DNA from: Adiantum capillus-veneris
Lineage: Eukaryota > Streptophyta > Polypodiopsida > Polypodiales > Pteridaceae
Assembly: GCA_014529385.2 (NCBI GenBank)
Contig: CM043971.1
Span: 89,517,340-89,581,339, forward strand
DNA length: 64,000 bases
Direction of reading: 5' to 3'
Position 1 is the first letter of the stretch; every line of letters begins with the position of its first letter. Shown here in pieces: positions 1-10,485 of the stretch. The notes under the pieces were generated by a model that worked only from the letters and a program-made list of their open reading frames with translations, did not search any database and was not told the DNA's origin. The position numbers and the translations under genes are program-made.

Positions 1-2211
1 GGGGGTGCTCGAAAAAGCCTAGGCTTATTAGTGCCACTTACATATTGTGAAAATTTACCTCTAAATTTTAAATTCGAAAGTGTGAACCTACAAAAATTAG
101 AGAGATTTCGTGTAAATACCTTCAAATATAGTCAATTTACCTCTCAAATTTTGAAGGTTTGAGATTTTTTTTTTTTTTGTTTCACTGTAAATTTTGATGA
201 GAACATGAAGGCAAGTGCGTGCATGGAAACTCGTAGAAAAAAGGTGTACTTGCAAATAAGTGTATTTGTTGTATAGATCATAGACTGTGAGTTCTGCCTG
301 ACGCATTTTGCATCTCTCAACGCTAGCATTTGGCACTCTTGCTTGCCTCTATCCCATGCATTGACTTGCCTGCTTATTTCTTTGCATGTGGTGCATGGAG
401 ATTTCCAGAGACAAAAAAAGAGGGGTGGGCCACTGTGTCGATATGTTGTTCACGTCTCTTGGACGAGGGAGATTGTTTATATGATGTATGGAGCTGACAA
501 TGGTGGAGGCCAGCTATTACATGGAGTTTGGAGTTGTTTTGTGTGTGTGTTTGAGTGAAGTTGCAATGGCTGAAGTGATGGTGTTCTTCGGTCAATTTGT
601 CACTTGGATAAGCTGCTGTGTGTTGTCAAATAAGTCATGAACTCTCTCAATCTTGCTCATGTATTTTCCATCAGTTGGTATACACTTTTGTTCACTTGCA
701 TAAAGAGTAGATACGATACTTGCCAAGTACTTTCGGCAAAAAATGGTAGCTATGATACAGTGTAAGAGAAAAATGTGAATTTGCTTGATGTTCACTACCA
801 GTGGTTTTTGTGGATGACATCGGAGCCATACACAAATGTAAAAAGAGATTTTAGTGATTTTGTGCTGGCAATAACACTCGAATGGGAACTACAAAAGAGT
901 TGAGATATCAGGGGCATGAGCATACATCAAGAGAGACAATTAGACACTAGCAAGGCCATTTTGTGCTATTAAAAAAGAGTCCTATAGAAGTGAGATCACT
1001 AAGGAAATCACAAAACACTTGTTCCAATCATTCTGGTGCAGCCAAGAAAAACAATCAAGAATATCTTTGGCTACCATATCACTCGTTGTCGATTAAGAGA
1101 GCGCATTTTGTGGGAGAATAGTGCAATACTTTGTAGAGCCTCTATATCTATGCAACTTAAAGGCGTCATTTATGCCTTTAAGTTGTTACCTTTTGTCAAA
1201 TATCGTTGGACCTTTGTTGCATAGAACGTTGCATGCATCTTAAAGATAGCATCCATTTCCACGAAGTCATGTGGTATGGGAATGACGCTTGTTCATGCAT
1301 CAAGCCAAGAAAGAGAACAAATTTCATGAATTCACGTTAGATTGGAAGGTCTACTTTGTCTAAGGCTTCCATTATAACATGTAAGAAGTGAAAATCACAA
1401 CTATCACTGAACAATTTGTAATTGTCTTGATAATTTTAATTACTGGCTTGTTTTTCAAACATCCCCATGATGTATGGCTTTGGTAATAGCCACATGGTGT
1501 TAGATATGGTATCTTTCTAGTTTTTTTAGAGAGTTTTGGATTATCCATAAGAACAAGGCTTGTTTAAAACATCCTCACGGAATTGGGCTATATGATAAAT
1601 GTGTGATGGAAGCTTTATGAGGTACGGCCTAAAGGTTAAACATATAGAATAGCATGTAATGTGCTATCAAAATTGAACTACGGATTGAAATTTGAAAATA
1701 AATGTAATCGAAAATTGTTCGAAGAATAATTTCTTGTCATAAATTGACAGATGCACACTTCAACTTGTATCATAAATTTGTCAATGTACATATTTATAGA
1801 CAACTAGAAATACATCATACCATACACAACTTGAAATTGTCATATTGCAAATGTGAATTTACCTTATTCTTATTTTTCTTTATGATTTGAAGCTTGTGCA
1901 TTGGGAAAACATTGACTATGAATTTGGCTACAAAATCAAAGTAGCTACATGATGAGTCTTTATATTTTTAATGTTCATGCTAAGCAAGTTTCCCAGAGGA
2001 AATCTATGACTAAAATTGCTCGCCAATTGCACTTGTGTTATGGTTTCATATTATTGATCAAATTTTGACGTAAAATAGTTATTATACTCCTCGGGACGAT
2101 CACGTAGCAAAAGCTCCCTATATCACGTGCGTTCCAAGAGATTATTAATAATACATCAATATACTTACTTCACTTACACTACATATACATTTAAAGAAAT
2201 CCCAACCCCCT
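1..2211. other. Unassigned AT-rich DNA
   Basis: No coding region, RNA gene or known mobile element can be supported here; open frames are short and lack recognisable motifs. A small perfect inverted repeat lies at 1153-1185 (12-bp arms CAACTTAAAGGC and its complement around a 9-base loop). The stretch is probably old intergenic or decayed repeat DNA. Confidence 0.5.
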
Positions 2212-2490
2212 CACAAGAAGATTTAGAAATTTTCTCATGTAGGAAAATGGAGTCTTTTCCAGTGTTTTTCATACAATGATTAACATCATGAGCTTCTGCT
2301 CGAGAGGCACCACATACCTAACTAGGTACGATTGGGAGCAGGTGACCACCGGCCCCCCCACCGGGCCGGCGGTCCCCTGCCCCCAATGGTACCTAGCTAG
2401 GTATGTGGTGCCTCCCTCCCAGAAGCTCATGATGTTGAAGTAAGTCACAATGTGGGAATTATTGTGAGAATTTGTCCAAAACTTCTTGTG
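2212..2490. mobile_element. CACTA-like palindromic MITE, copy A
   Basis: This 279-bp element begins CACAAGAAG and ends with its complement CTTCTTGTG. The arms are long imperfect inverted repeats and the GC-rich centre is also inverted around 2320-2390, so the whole element can fold as one hairpin. It is flanked by the 3-bp direct repeat CCT (2209-2211 and 2491-2493). A second, internally shorter copy at 29085-29282 has the same ends and its own 3-bp duplication, ATA. CACA-type termini with 3-bp duplications suggest the CACTA (EnSpm) superfamily, but no transposase is present, so the class is inferred. Confidence 0.75.
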
Positions 2491-3392
2491 CCTTCTAATG
2501 TATACATAAAAGTAAACATTTTGGATAATTAATAATCCTCTTTGGTTAACTCATGTGATATATACACACTTTGAAAAGTGACAGCGCCCCAGGTTATACT
2601 TTAGAATTAAGTTGGACTTTAGAATTAAGTTGGAAACATTCTCTATCTTTGGCAACTTTGAAAGTAAGCTTTTGTGGGTATAATTTGGAACTACAACAAA
2701 CTAAACTTCAAACTTTACAATTTGCTTGCATATATGAAAATATAATAACTAGGCTTTATAGAGTCTTAATTGCTGGTTTATGTAGAAAGCCATTGACATC
2801 ATTTGGAAACAATCTCACATTTTGGTCAAATGTCTAATGCAAGACCTACGAAAAAGGAGAGAAGGGAAGTTTATCGTCGTAGGAACAATCCTGATTCCCG
2901 AGGGATGTCATAGATCTATCCGACAAGTTGTGAACTAGAACTATAGCGATTCCGAGGTGCTTTTTGGAGAAGAAGTAACTCCAAAGATGTATATCTCAAT
3001 TGATCTAGCAAGTATGAGGTGCTTTTGGAGAAGAAGTAAATCCAAAGATGTAAGGAATCAGGGCTAGAAAAATGTATTTTTCCTAACCGAACAAAATAAG
3101 GGGAAACTTGAAATTCTCCCGCTTTTTAGGTCCAAAATTCAAGCTTTTGCCGCTAATTACACTATAACTTGTGTAAATTTTCCAGTTTTCTTAAAGGCAA
3201 GCTCAAAATCTAACCGGGATTTTATAATTTCAACCGATCAAAATACACTAGACCCCAGTTTTTTTCTAACACTGGTAAGGATGCTTTAGCCTTGGTTTCA
3301 CATTCAATGATCATATGAGCCATCCCAAGAGACCTAAAGATGTGTCAGACAATTTAAGACCTATAATAAAGATGTGTCCCCCACGATTCTTG

Positions 3393-3395
<3 letters not shown>
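2491..3395. other. Unassigned non-coding DNA
   Basis: No gene or repeat family is recognised. A short local duplication, GGAGAAGAAGTAA with neighbouring bases, occurs twice near 2967 and 3029. The stretch ends at a dinucleotide tract. Confidence 0.4.

Positions 3396-3452
<57 letters not shown>
3396..3452. repeat. (AT)n-(GA)n compound microsatellite
   Basis: An alternating AT run of about 32 bases is followed directly by about 26 bases of GA. It lies downstream of the chitinase stop codon. Confidence 0.9.
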
Positions 3453-3458
<6 letters not shown>

Positions 3459-3511
3459 TTATTCAATATTGCAAAGCATTTACATATTGTGGAGACAGGT
3501 TCCAATATTCA

Positions 3512-3560
3512 TCATCCCATGGTTGCTGAAGCTGCACAACAAGAAGAGCTTTATATTAGC

Positions 3561-3612
<52 letters not shown>

Positions 3613-4746
3613 GAACACGCATGACAACAAGAAACTTGTTTAGCAACCATGAGAAGGCACACCTTGAGCTGCGAGGACGCCGTTCCCGTCGAACCCGAGA
3701 CGCCAGAAGAAATAGCCGCCCATCTGCCTGCCCTTGAGGTAATTTACTTTAGCAGAGATACTAGTAGCATCATCATAACCCACCCACAATGTCTGAGATG
3801 ACCCAACTAAGCCATAGCAGTATACCCCCACCGACACTGTCGAATCGCGGCGGCAAGTCGCACTGCTTGACTGGATGAAGCTTTGCACCATATCATATGA
3901 ATACACAGGCCCTGCCCCCGTCGCCGCCGCCCCGATCCCATTGCTTGTTGCTGGTGACTCGAGGTACCATGTACGCCCATATGAGGCTAAGCCCAACATT
4001 GTCTTCTGCGGTGGGAGCCCTGCACTCAACCATGCCGACACACCCCCGTCGGTTGACACCATCGGCTCCGTATCGTCTGACTTGTACAATGCTGTGTGTA
4101 TGCCCGTCTTGTTCGGCTGCCATTCCCAGAAATCATATGCCATTATGTTGACCCAATCCAGATTGTCGCTAATGGAAGCGACGGGGTATGTGTTCCCTGT
4201 GTAGTAATCACATGTGAAGTATACCGCGGCGGCAAGAAGAAGGGGGTCGGCGGCATTCTCTGCCACGACAGCGGCTTGCCATTCCTGAATGAGAGTGCCG
4301 AAATTCGCCATGTCCGCAGCCGTCGACGGATATTCCCAATCAAGATCGAGCCCGTCGAAGCTGTATTGCCGGGCGAGAGCGATGCTCGTGCGAATGAAAT
4401 TGGCACGGGCAGTGGAGCTGGCAGCCATGGATGAGAATATTGTGGAGGAGGAGCTAGAACCGCCGCCGCCGATGGAGAGCATGGTTTGCACATCGGGGTT
4501 GCTCTGGCGGACGGCGGGGGTGAATGCGGCAATGCGGCCATTGTCACTGTCGGGGGGAAGGACAGAATATGTGGATGGGTCGAGCTTGGCGAAGGCATAG
4601 TAGAGGTGGGTGAAAGGCATGGCATTGATGCCGGCAGGGTCGACGCCGGAGTCGTAGTAGTGGTAGGCGCCTTTGATGACATCACCAGAGGAGGAGGCAG
4701 GGAGCATGAGAGCTAGAGCCAGGAAGGAGACAGAGAAGAGGTCCAT
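3512..4746 (-). CDS. Class V (GH18) chitinase, two exons
   Basis: Predicted secreted glycoside hydrolase family 18 endochitinase, which cleaves beta-1,4-N-acetylglucosamine chains; plant members serve in defence or wall turnover. The ATG at 4746 is chosen because a TATA box lies at 4801-4807 and codons further upstream are not ATG. Residues 1-20 are a hydrophobic signal peptide. SIGGG (91-95), DGLDLDWEYP (131-140; acid catalyst Glu138 with Asp131, Asp134 and Asp136) and MAYDFW (202-207) are GH18 hallmarks, and all key residues are intact. Exon 1 reads through 3663. A GT at 3662 and a polypyrimidine-CAG acceptor at 3532 define a 131-bp intron holding a microsatellite; exon 2 (3531-3512) adds ASATMG and a stop, resembling the usual QASNAW-type family end. 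Total is about 367 residues, normal for plant class V enzymes. Without splicing, the frame would end in seven unrelated residues. Confidence 0.88.
3565..3613. repeat. (CT)n-(CA)n microsatellite inside chitinase intron
   Basis: About 34 bases of CT followed by about 15 of CA lie wholly inside the proposed 131-bp intron, between the donor at 3662 and the acceptor at 3532. On the sense strand they read (TG)n(AG)n, placed before the pyrimidine tract. Confidence 0.85.
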
Positions 4747-4800
4747 TGTGATGACAAGCAAGTGCAAAGGCCGGTTCAAGTAATGTCACATTTTGGTTGA

Positions 4801-4807
4801 TTTTATA
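4801..4807 (-). promoter_or_regulatory. TATA box of the chitinase gene
   Basis: TATAAAA reads on the minus strand 55 bases before the chosen ATG at 4746. Transcription would be expected to start about 30 bases downstream, near 4772, giving a short leader and making the 4746 ATG the first one in the transcript. Confidence 0.6.
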
Positions 4808-4907
4808 GGCTTGGGCAGTGTTCACAGAAAACCGGTCTAATTCCCCATTAGTTTTGAGGGCAGACCTATTGAAATTTCGGTGTAAAAATCAATAAAAACC
4901 GAATAAA

Positions 4908-5060
4908 TCTACTAACATAATATGGTGGAAGGGGGAGCTTTTTACACGTGTCGCAATGTGCGACCTGAAGGCTAAAGTCCAAAACTAAAAAAAGCCCCTT
5001 TGGATGCGAAAGAGGGAGAGAGGGGGAGAGAGAGAGGCCACCGAAGGCGACCAGCCGTAC
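4908..5060 (+). repeat. Repeat family copy, left (inverted relative to 9360-9518)
   Basis: About 150 bp starting CTACTAACATAATATGG and ending near CCGTACTAGT closely matches the reverse complement of 9360-9518. Shared landmarks are a GCGACCTGAAGG block, AAACTAAAAAAAGCCCC and a GA-rich run before GCCGAAGGCG-type sequence. It may be a MITE or one end of a larger element. Confidence 0.65.
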
Positions 5061-6003
5061 TAGTTTCTCTTAAAACCGGTAGATTTTCAAAGGTCTCCTT
5101 TTTTCCATTGGTTTCTAAAAACGTTTTTGGTAAACACCGGGCTTTGGTTTCAACTTGTTGCCTTAACTGTTACTTTTGGGATTTTGTCAACCCAACTGTC
5201 CACAGTAGGCCCGCTCAATTTTCGAAATCGGGTGTATTTGATGGAATCTTATTTGATACTTTGTATGGTTTCAGGGGAAAAAGGGCGGGGCACAACACGT
5301 GGAGGAGAGAGGAAAAGGTACACGGGCAGATTTTCTTGGTGTGGATCGTACTGCAGAAAGAGCGTGTTGTGTGCGTAGGTCGGCCAGAACCATGCAAATC
5401 GCGCAGCTGGGAGCTTGTTGCAGAAGGCGCAATGAGGAAGGTGCTGACCCTCGCCTGCGGGCAAGAGGCGTAGACATGTGAGGTAGGGACGATGGGTCAG
5501 CCTGAGACAGAGTGGTTTTGGGAGTCCCTCCATTATGTGGGTGCTTATGTAGAGTAAGGAAGGCGCGCGTGTCCTATTGCAGACCACAACAGGCACAATT
5601 TGCAAATGCCGTCTCTTGCTCTGTGGGGGATGCCGTCACGATGGTGGGGGAAGGAGGGCACCATAGTCCCGATGGCAGTGATCGCAAGCGACGTTGGGCG
5701 AACGACAGGTGAGCAATCATTGTGTGTGCAAGACGCCACGCGCAAGAACCAGGGACAATGCAAAGACTTAACTTTTTGATATGGGCGAAAACTGAATCTT
5801 GCCAATTAATTAATGGCTTGTTTGATTTTAGACTAGCATTGCTCAAAGTTTCAACCTTCATCATCCTTTCTCTCCTTACCTTCTTTTTCCAAAGGTCTTA
5901 ACTTCTAAGGATATAGTCACGCTACGAGTACGATTTGTCTTTTTTATTTCCAGTAAAGCGCTTTAGAGTATATTAGAAGGAGCAAAAAATTACAACCAGA
6001 TCT
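5061..6003. other. Unassigned DNA upstream of the chitinase
   Basis: Several overlapping open frames exist on both strands, but none shows a family motif or codon pattern I trust. No repeat structure is evident. Confidence 0.4.
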
Positions 6004-6170
6004 GGTATAGTTTCACAAAGTATGATATATCTTGTGAAACTATACCAAAATTGGCATAGTTACAAAGAGACTTGCATAGTTATAGATGACAAATACCTAG
6101 ATGTGAATAGAGCTCGTGAAAATTGGCATAGTTACAAAAAGACTTGCATAGTTATATACGGGAAATAACT
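6004..6170. repeat. Hairpin plus 78-bp-scale tandem duplication
   Basis: A 15-bp perfect stem (GGTATAGTTTCACAA and its complement) spans 6004-6046. It is followed by two imperfect copies of a unit containing TTGGCATAGTTACAAA and ACTTGCATAGTTATA, at about 6050 and 6123. The GCATAGTT motif recurs within each unit. Confidence 0.7.
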
Positions 6171-6216
6171 AGTGCATGTGTGCCATGCATAAGCACAATT
6201 AATCAATAAAGTAACT

Positions 6217-6994
6217 ATGATAAACTTATAACTATGCTTTGTGTGGCCACTGCCTCACTACCTGTGGAAAAAAACTCTACCACAAAAAACTTGGTAAACC
6301 TGGAAAAAAGACTCTCGGATTTGATCCTAGTACTGACGTCAATAACTATTTTCCCACCAAGAGGAAGGTTTGATTTCCTAATTATCAAAAGGAAGTTGGT
6401 GAGTCGGTTTATTAATTGATTTCTAACTTGTGAATAAGCATGTAGAATGGGAAAGCCTCCCTCATCTTCTCCATAATCTAATCCAGATATAGAGTTGCGA
6501 AACAATATTGTTTTCTCACGAGACGTACACGAATACAAGTTGGAAAAGACTTCTTACTCAGAGGGAAATGTCGATCCGTCCCTCCGGGGATCGGCTGAAT
6601 TTGCGGATTCAGATTCAAAGGGGTACAATACTACGCAACTTAATGAATTGTTTCCCAACCGTATTGCTTGTAACCAACCCAAATCTTGCTTGTCACAGAT
6701 TTTCCGGAGAAGCAACGAATCAAAATTGTTTTGGTGGCAGTCACTTCCGTTTTTGGAAACTACCAAGTTTTTATAGAATTTGAAAAACCTAACTAAATCT
6801 TGCAGATACCTACCCCCACGAACTACTTGAATCCCTTCAGTTTTCCCCTTGAATCTATCCCCGCCAAATAGTTGGGAATCCCTCCTCATTATGCGTGCCT
6901 TCCACCTACCGGAAGGCAAGGTAGTCGTGACATCATAACGGATTTCTCTTTCCTCCTTTGAAGAACTTGTAGAAATTGAAATATCTTTGTTCAA
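6217..6994 (-). pseudogene. Decayed reading frame of possible plastid ycf-type origin
   Basis: A single minus-strand frame is open from about 6994 down to 6217 except for one TAA near 6549, giving about 260 codons. The product would be rich in Arg, Lys, Phe, Ser and Leu (for example RYLQDLVRFFKFYKN). It has no retroelement motif and the DNA is AT-rich. This composition resembles large plastid proteins such as Ycf1 or Ycf2, which would make it a nuclear plastid insertion. I cannot confirm homology from memory, so the origin is a guess. What is seen is one long frame with a single stop in an otherwise non-coding neighbourhood; it has no visible promoter or start context. It could equally be a fragment of an unknown gene. 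Confidence 0.3.
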
Positions 6995-7559
6995 ACCTAA
7001 GTAGTAGGGCTCCAGTATTTCTCTCTTCCCATCTCTTCTGACGGATAAAAATCTCTTGAATTGGAGGAAGCAATCGTAGGAGAAATTGCCATAATTTTTC
7101 GTCTGTTTCTTTCTTATCCCCTCACCTCCATCAATGACTTTTGCTAATACAGGGTGACGCCACTACCCCTCATTATTGAATGACGCAGATTACGTAGAAA
7201 CAGTAAACTTAAAAATCACAAGTCAGATAATCTGATGAAAGGTTCAGCAGTGGAAGCTGGACTAACTACAAGTTCTTCGAGATAGTGGTTTTTCAATGAT
7301 TCGGAGAAGTAGTTTATGGAGTCCCCTATAAAATATAGTAAAGCTCAATGCTCACAAAAACATTTTTCCCAAACACAGCAACAACAAACACAATTAAAAT
7401 TCTTTAGGTTTTTTGTCACCATATGATGGATTTGCCAGTTTCAATACCAAAATATGTGAAACATTTCTCGCTAGGATTTTCGAGAGAAGTAAATAATGCG
7501 TTTGGATTTCCATTACCAATGATATTATTAGTCTTTATCTCATTACTTTCACAGTTTTT

Positions 7560-7745
7560 GAAATATACAGAGCAAAGGACAAGTTTGAAACTCTCCCATT
7601 TTTTCTCAATGGATTTGTCAGAATTACACTAAGATGTCAGAGAATTTGTTAGTTTTCTTCAAGGCCAACATGGAATTTTCATCGGATATTTCTAATTTTA
7701 GTCGAGAAAAATTACACAAAGGGCGGTTTTTGGTGAAGAATTGGT
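7560..7745 (+). repeat. Dispersed repeat, copy 1 (with 11520-11705)
   Basis: About 180 bp here and at 11520-11705 align in the same orientation. Shared blocks include AAGTTTGAAACT, TTACACTAAGATGT/TTGCACTAAGATGT, TTTCTAATTTTAGT and GGTTTTTGGTG. Divergence is clear and indels are present. No coding potential is recognised. Confidence 0.6.
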
Positions 7746-8280
7746 CTTACTATCCTTTGGCCAAAGGGAGTAGTACTAAGGAGATTTGGATGGAGACTTG
7801 GAACTTTGAATGCAACCTTTAAAGTCTTTCATTGTTTTGCTTCTATTATCTAGTCTTTGAAATGGACTCTCTCCTAGTGGTATACAAACCACCTTTTTCT
7901 TCCAAACAGCTTCCATAGTGTGGGTCACATCATCACCATAAGTTGGTTGCCTTATTTGCAGGCAAATATGAGAGGTAGTAGACATTTGTTTTCCTACTTC
8001 TATAAACAAGAACATTGAGCCTAGTACACTCTTTCTCCTCCGCTTTATCCACAACCGGCCAGCTCACATTGGGGTGAAAAGGAGTAAAAGCCGCCTCAAA
8101 TTCCACTAAATTTAGTGTTATTTTTTTCTCTTCTATATGTATTTTACCATCTTTTTATTTTTTTTGCAAAACCCAAAATAGGTGGGTGGAAAGATTAGAT
8201 TAATAAAACCAAAAAAAAAACATCATCTGACCTGCTCAACCCGAGCCAGCCACCAACCGATACAGACCAGACCTAAGACC

Positions 8281-8397
8281 CAAGGTACATCGGCTAGCAA
8301 GGGGAGCCACCCCACCGCAACACAACAAGACCGACTACCAAGGTACATCAGCTAACAAGGGGAGCCACCCCATCGCAACACAAACAGATTGACTATC
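8281..8397. repeat. 58-bp tandem duplication
   Basis: Two copies of a 58-bp unit start at 8281 and 8339 (CAAGGTACATC ... GGGGAGCCACCCCA ... CGCAACACAA). It begins a C-rich stretch (8225-9110) whose open frames on both strands lack any motif I recognise. Confidence 0.8.
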
Positions 8398-9129
8398 AAG
8401 CAAAGGAAGAAGAAAAGAGCTTACAGCCGCAGAAGGGCGGAGTCCAAGCCTCCATCACCAAAGGCCGGTAGGGGTTGCCACCATGAAACTCCCGTTGTCA
8501 TCGGAAGACAACATGACCCTGACCGCCAGACCAACATATCCAAAAAAGATGCAATCAATAGATTGAACACTCCCAAGCCCACTAGATCAGGGCCCACAAC
8601 CAAAACTCCCACATCTGAGAAGCCGCACAATCAAAGGATTGACTGCACCATCTTGAGCCACCACACGAACATCACAGATGACCATCAACCTGAGCCACAA
8701 ACCGAGCACAATCTGAATCTGCCACCACATACATTTCGGCCAAGATGTAGAATGCCAAATACCGCCAGCCAACCAACAACACCACAAGGAGCAGGAGTCC
8801 ATTCGCCGTCCACGTACCACAGCTCTGTCCGCAAGTGGCCAAATCCCCACAACCATCATCAATACCCTGGCGAGCGATTCGCCCTCTACACGAGCGCAGA
8901 CAGCCGCCAAGCCTGAGTGGCAAAAAATTGTCAAGCCCAACCTTCTTCTGAGTACCAAAGTGGGCGGGGTAGCCGAGGGCTCCATCCCCGGAACCCCCCT
9001 ACACCCGAGCCTCACCACCCCCACCACAACACTCCCTACGCCTGTGGATCCCACAGATCTCTACCACTGCTAGTGTAGGAGCCTCCAGAAGCCGCATCTA
9101 TGGGCCCCCCAACCCGTATGCAAACTCTA

Positions 9130-9222
9130 CAAATGAGCCAATTTTTAGTATTTTTAAGAAGGTAAAATATACATTTCATGTGTATTTTACCTTCTTAAAA
9201 ATACTAAAAACTGGCTCATTTG
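9130..9222. repeat. 93-bp near-perfect palindrome
   Basis: Arms 9130-9173 and 9179-9222 are 44 bp each with only two mismatches around the 5-base loop TTTCA. The arms begin CAAATGAGCCAA and contain TATTTTTAAGAAGGTAAAA. The length and symmetry suit a tiny fold-back MITE or a small-RNA hairpin precursor; which one cannot be told from sequence alone. Confidence 0.9.
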
Positions 9223-9359
9223 CGAGTGAAAAAGCTTTGAAGCCGGTCCTATGAAAAATCTTTCCCAAGCATTGCCTCTGATGTAAGGCCATTGTGACTT
9301 TTCACATTGAGTTAGCTAAGCGATCTTGTTCACAACTTTCGCTCATGTCAATATTACTC

Positions 9360-9518
9360 TTACTAGTACGGCCGGCCGCCTTCGGCGGCCTCTCTCTCTC
9401 CCCTCTTTATCGCGTGCAAAGGGGCTTTTTTTAGTTTTGGACTAACCTTCAGGTCGCAGATTGTGACATGTGTAAAGGGCTCCCCCTTTCGCCATATTAT
9501 GTTAGTAGATGCAGTAAA
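9360..9518 (-). repeat. Repeat family copy, right (inverted relative to 4908-5060)
   Basis: The reverse complement matches 4908-5060 from CTACTAACATAATATGG to CCGTACTAGT. The two copies face outwards at 4908 and 9518, as terminal inverted repeats would, but no convincing target duplication flanks the 4.6-kb interval. Confidence 0.65.
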
Positions 9519-9600
9519 GAAGGGAGCTAATGAAGGTAGTGATGGAAGAGGTATCATACAAGAAATTGACAAAAGATCACTATAAGAAAAGTCAATGAAG

Positions 9601-9649
9601 ATCCCCCCCCCCCTCCCCCCCTTCTCTCTCTCTCTCTCTCTCTCTCTCA
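9601..9649. repeat. C-run and (CT)n microsatellite
   Basis: Two C homopolymers are followed by about 26 bases of CT. No gene overlaps. Confidence 0.85.
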
Positions 9650-10186
9650 CTTTCTCCTTTGTTGGTACACCCACTACAAGTTTTAGACTTTTTCTCATCG
9701 TTGTAAAAAATGAGATTTACACTCGACGACTGAGAAAATGGTTTTTTACACATCGGAATGTGATTTTTTCACGGTTGAAAAAAAATAAATCTCATGCGAA
9801 AATCAACTTTGTCATCCGAAGAAAAGTCATGGCACCGTGACTGTTCCAAAAAAAGGTGAAAAAGTCAAACTTTTACATGTAAAAAGGCATGTTTTTCTCG
9901 TATGAAAATAGAAAACTTGTTCCGATTTTTCTAAAGGGTGTGAAAAAAGGTGGAAAAAGTGGCCTTTTTCTCAACTAATGAAAAAGTCTAATGAAAAAGT
10001 CTAAAACTTGTACTAACCCTTTTGGCCTCTAAAAGACCTTACTCATAAGGAGGCCAGTTGTATGAAAACGCTTTTAATGTTGCACTTCTCCAGGTATGGG
10101 CCTCTAATCTTTGTAAGCATGTCAAACTATAGGGTACCTCGTGAGACACCCTCCAAAAAGATAAGTAAAAGGAAAGTGTAGTGACG

Positions 10187-10189
<3 letters not shown>

Positions 10190-10231
<42 letters not shown>

Positions 10232-10485
10232 CGAATGTCAGTAGGTGTTGAGAGAGAGTGAGCGAGCTATGATATTTTTGTGTCTGTCGTGGAGTGCAGC
10301 CAAGCGGACGCAGCGCAACCGACATAGAGACCTCTCTCTCTCTCTCTCTCTCTCTCTCACATTCGTGATATGCCCGGAGAGGCCATGAGTGAGGGCAAAG
10401 GGGGTGACAGAGAAGACGTTTCTCTCTGGTTCGTGAGCTGTAGGGGAGGCCATGGGTGAGGGCGAAGGGGGTGACACAGAAATGC
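10190..10485. repeat. (GA)n, (CT)n and a 66-bp-scale duplication
   Basis: A GA run at about 10191-10229 and a CT run at about 10331-10359 flank a short unique piece, so this stretch can fold back on itself. Two imperfect copies of GAGGCCATGRGTGAGGGC followed by AAGGGGGTGACA lie at about 10378 and 10446. The minus-strand open frame across it is mostly microsatellite translation and is not called a gene. Confidence 0.7.

Noticed and set aside
3875-4716. Several open frames overlapping the chitinase gene on both strands
   Set aside because: They are shadow frames of a GC-rich coding exon with no motifs of their own.
8389-9054. Opposing open frames of 175 and 155 codons
   Set aside because: C-rich, low-complexity sequence with no recognisable domain; frames on both strands suggest composition rather than coding.
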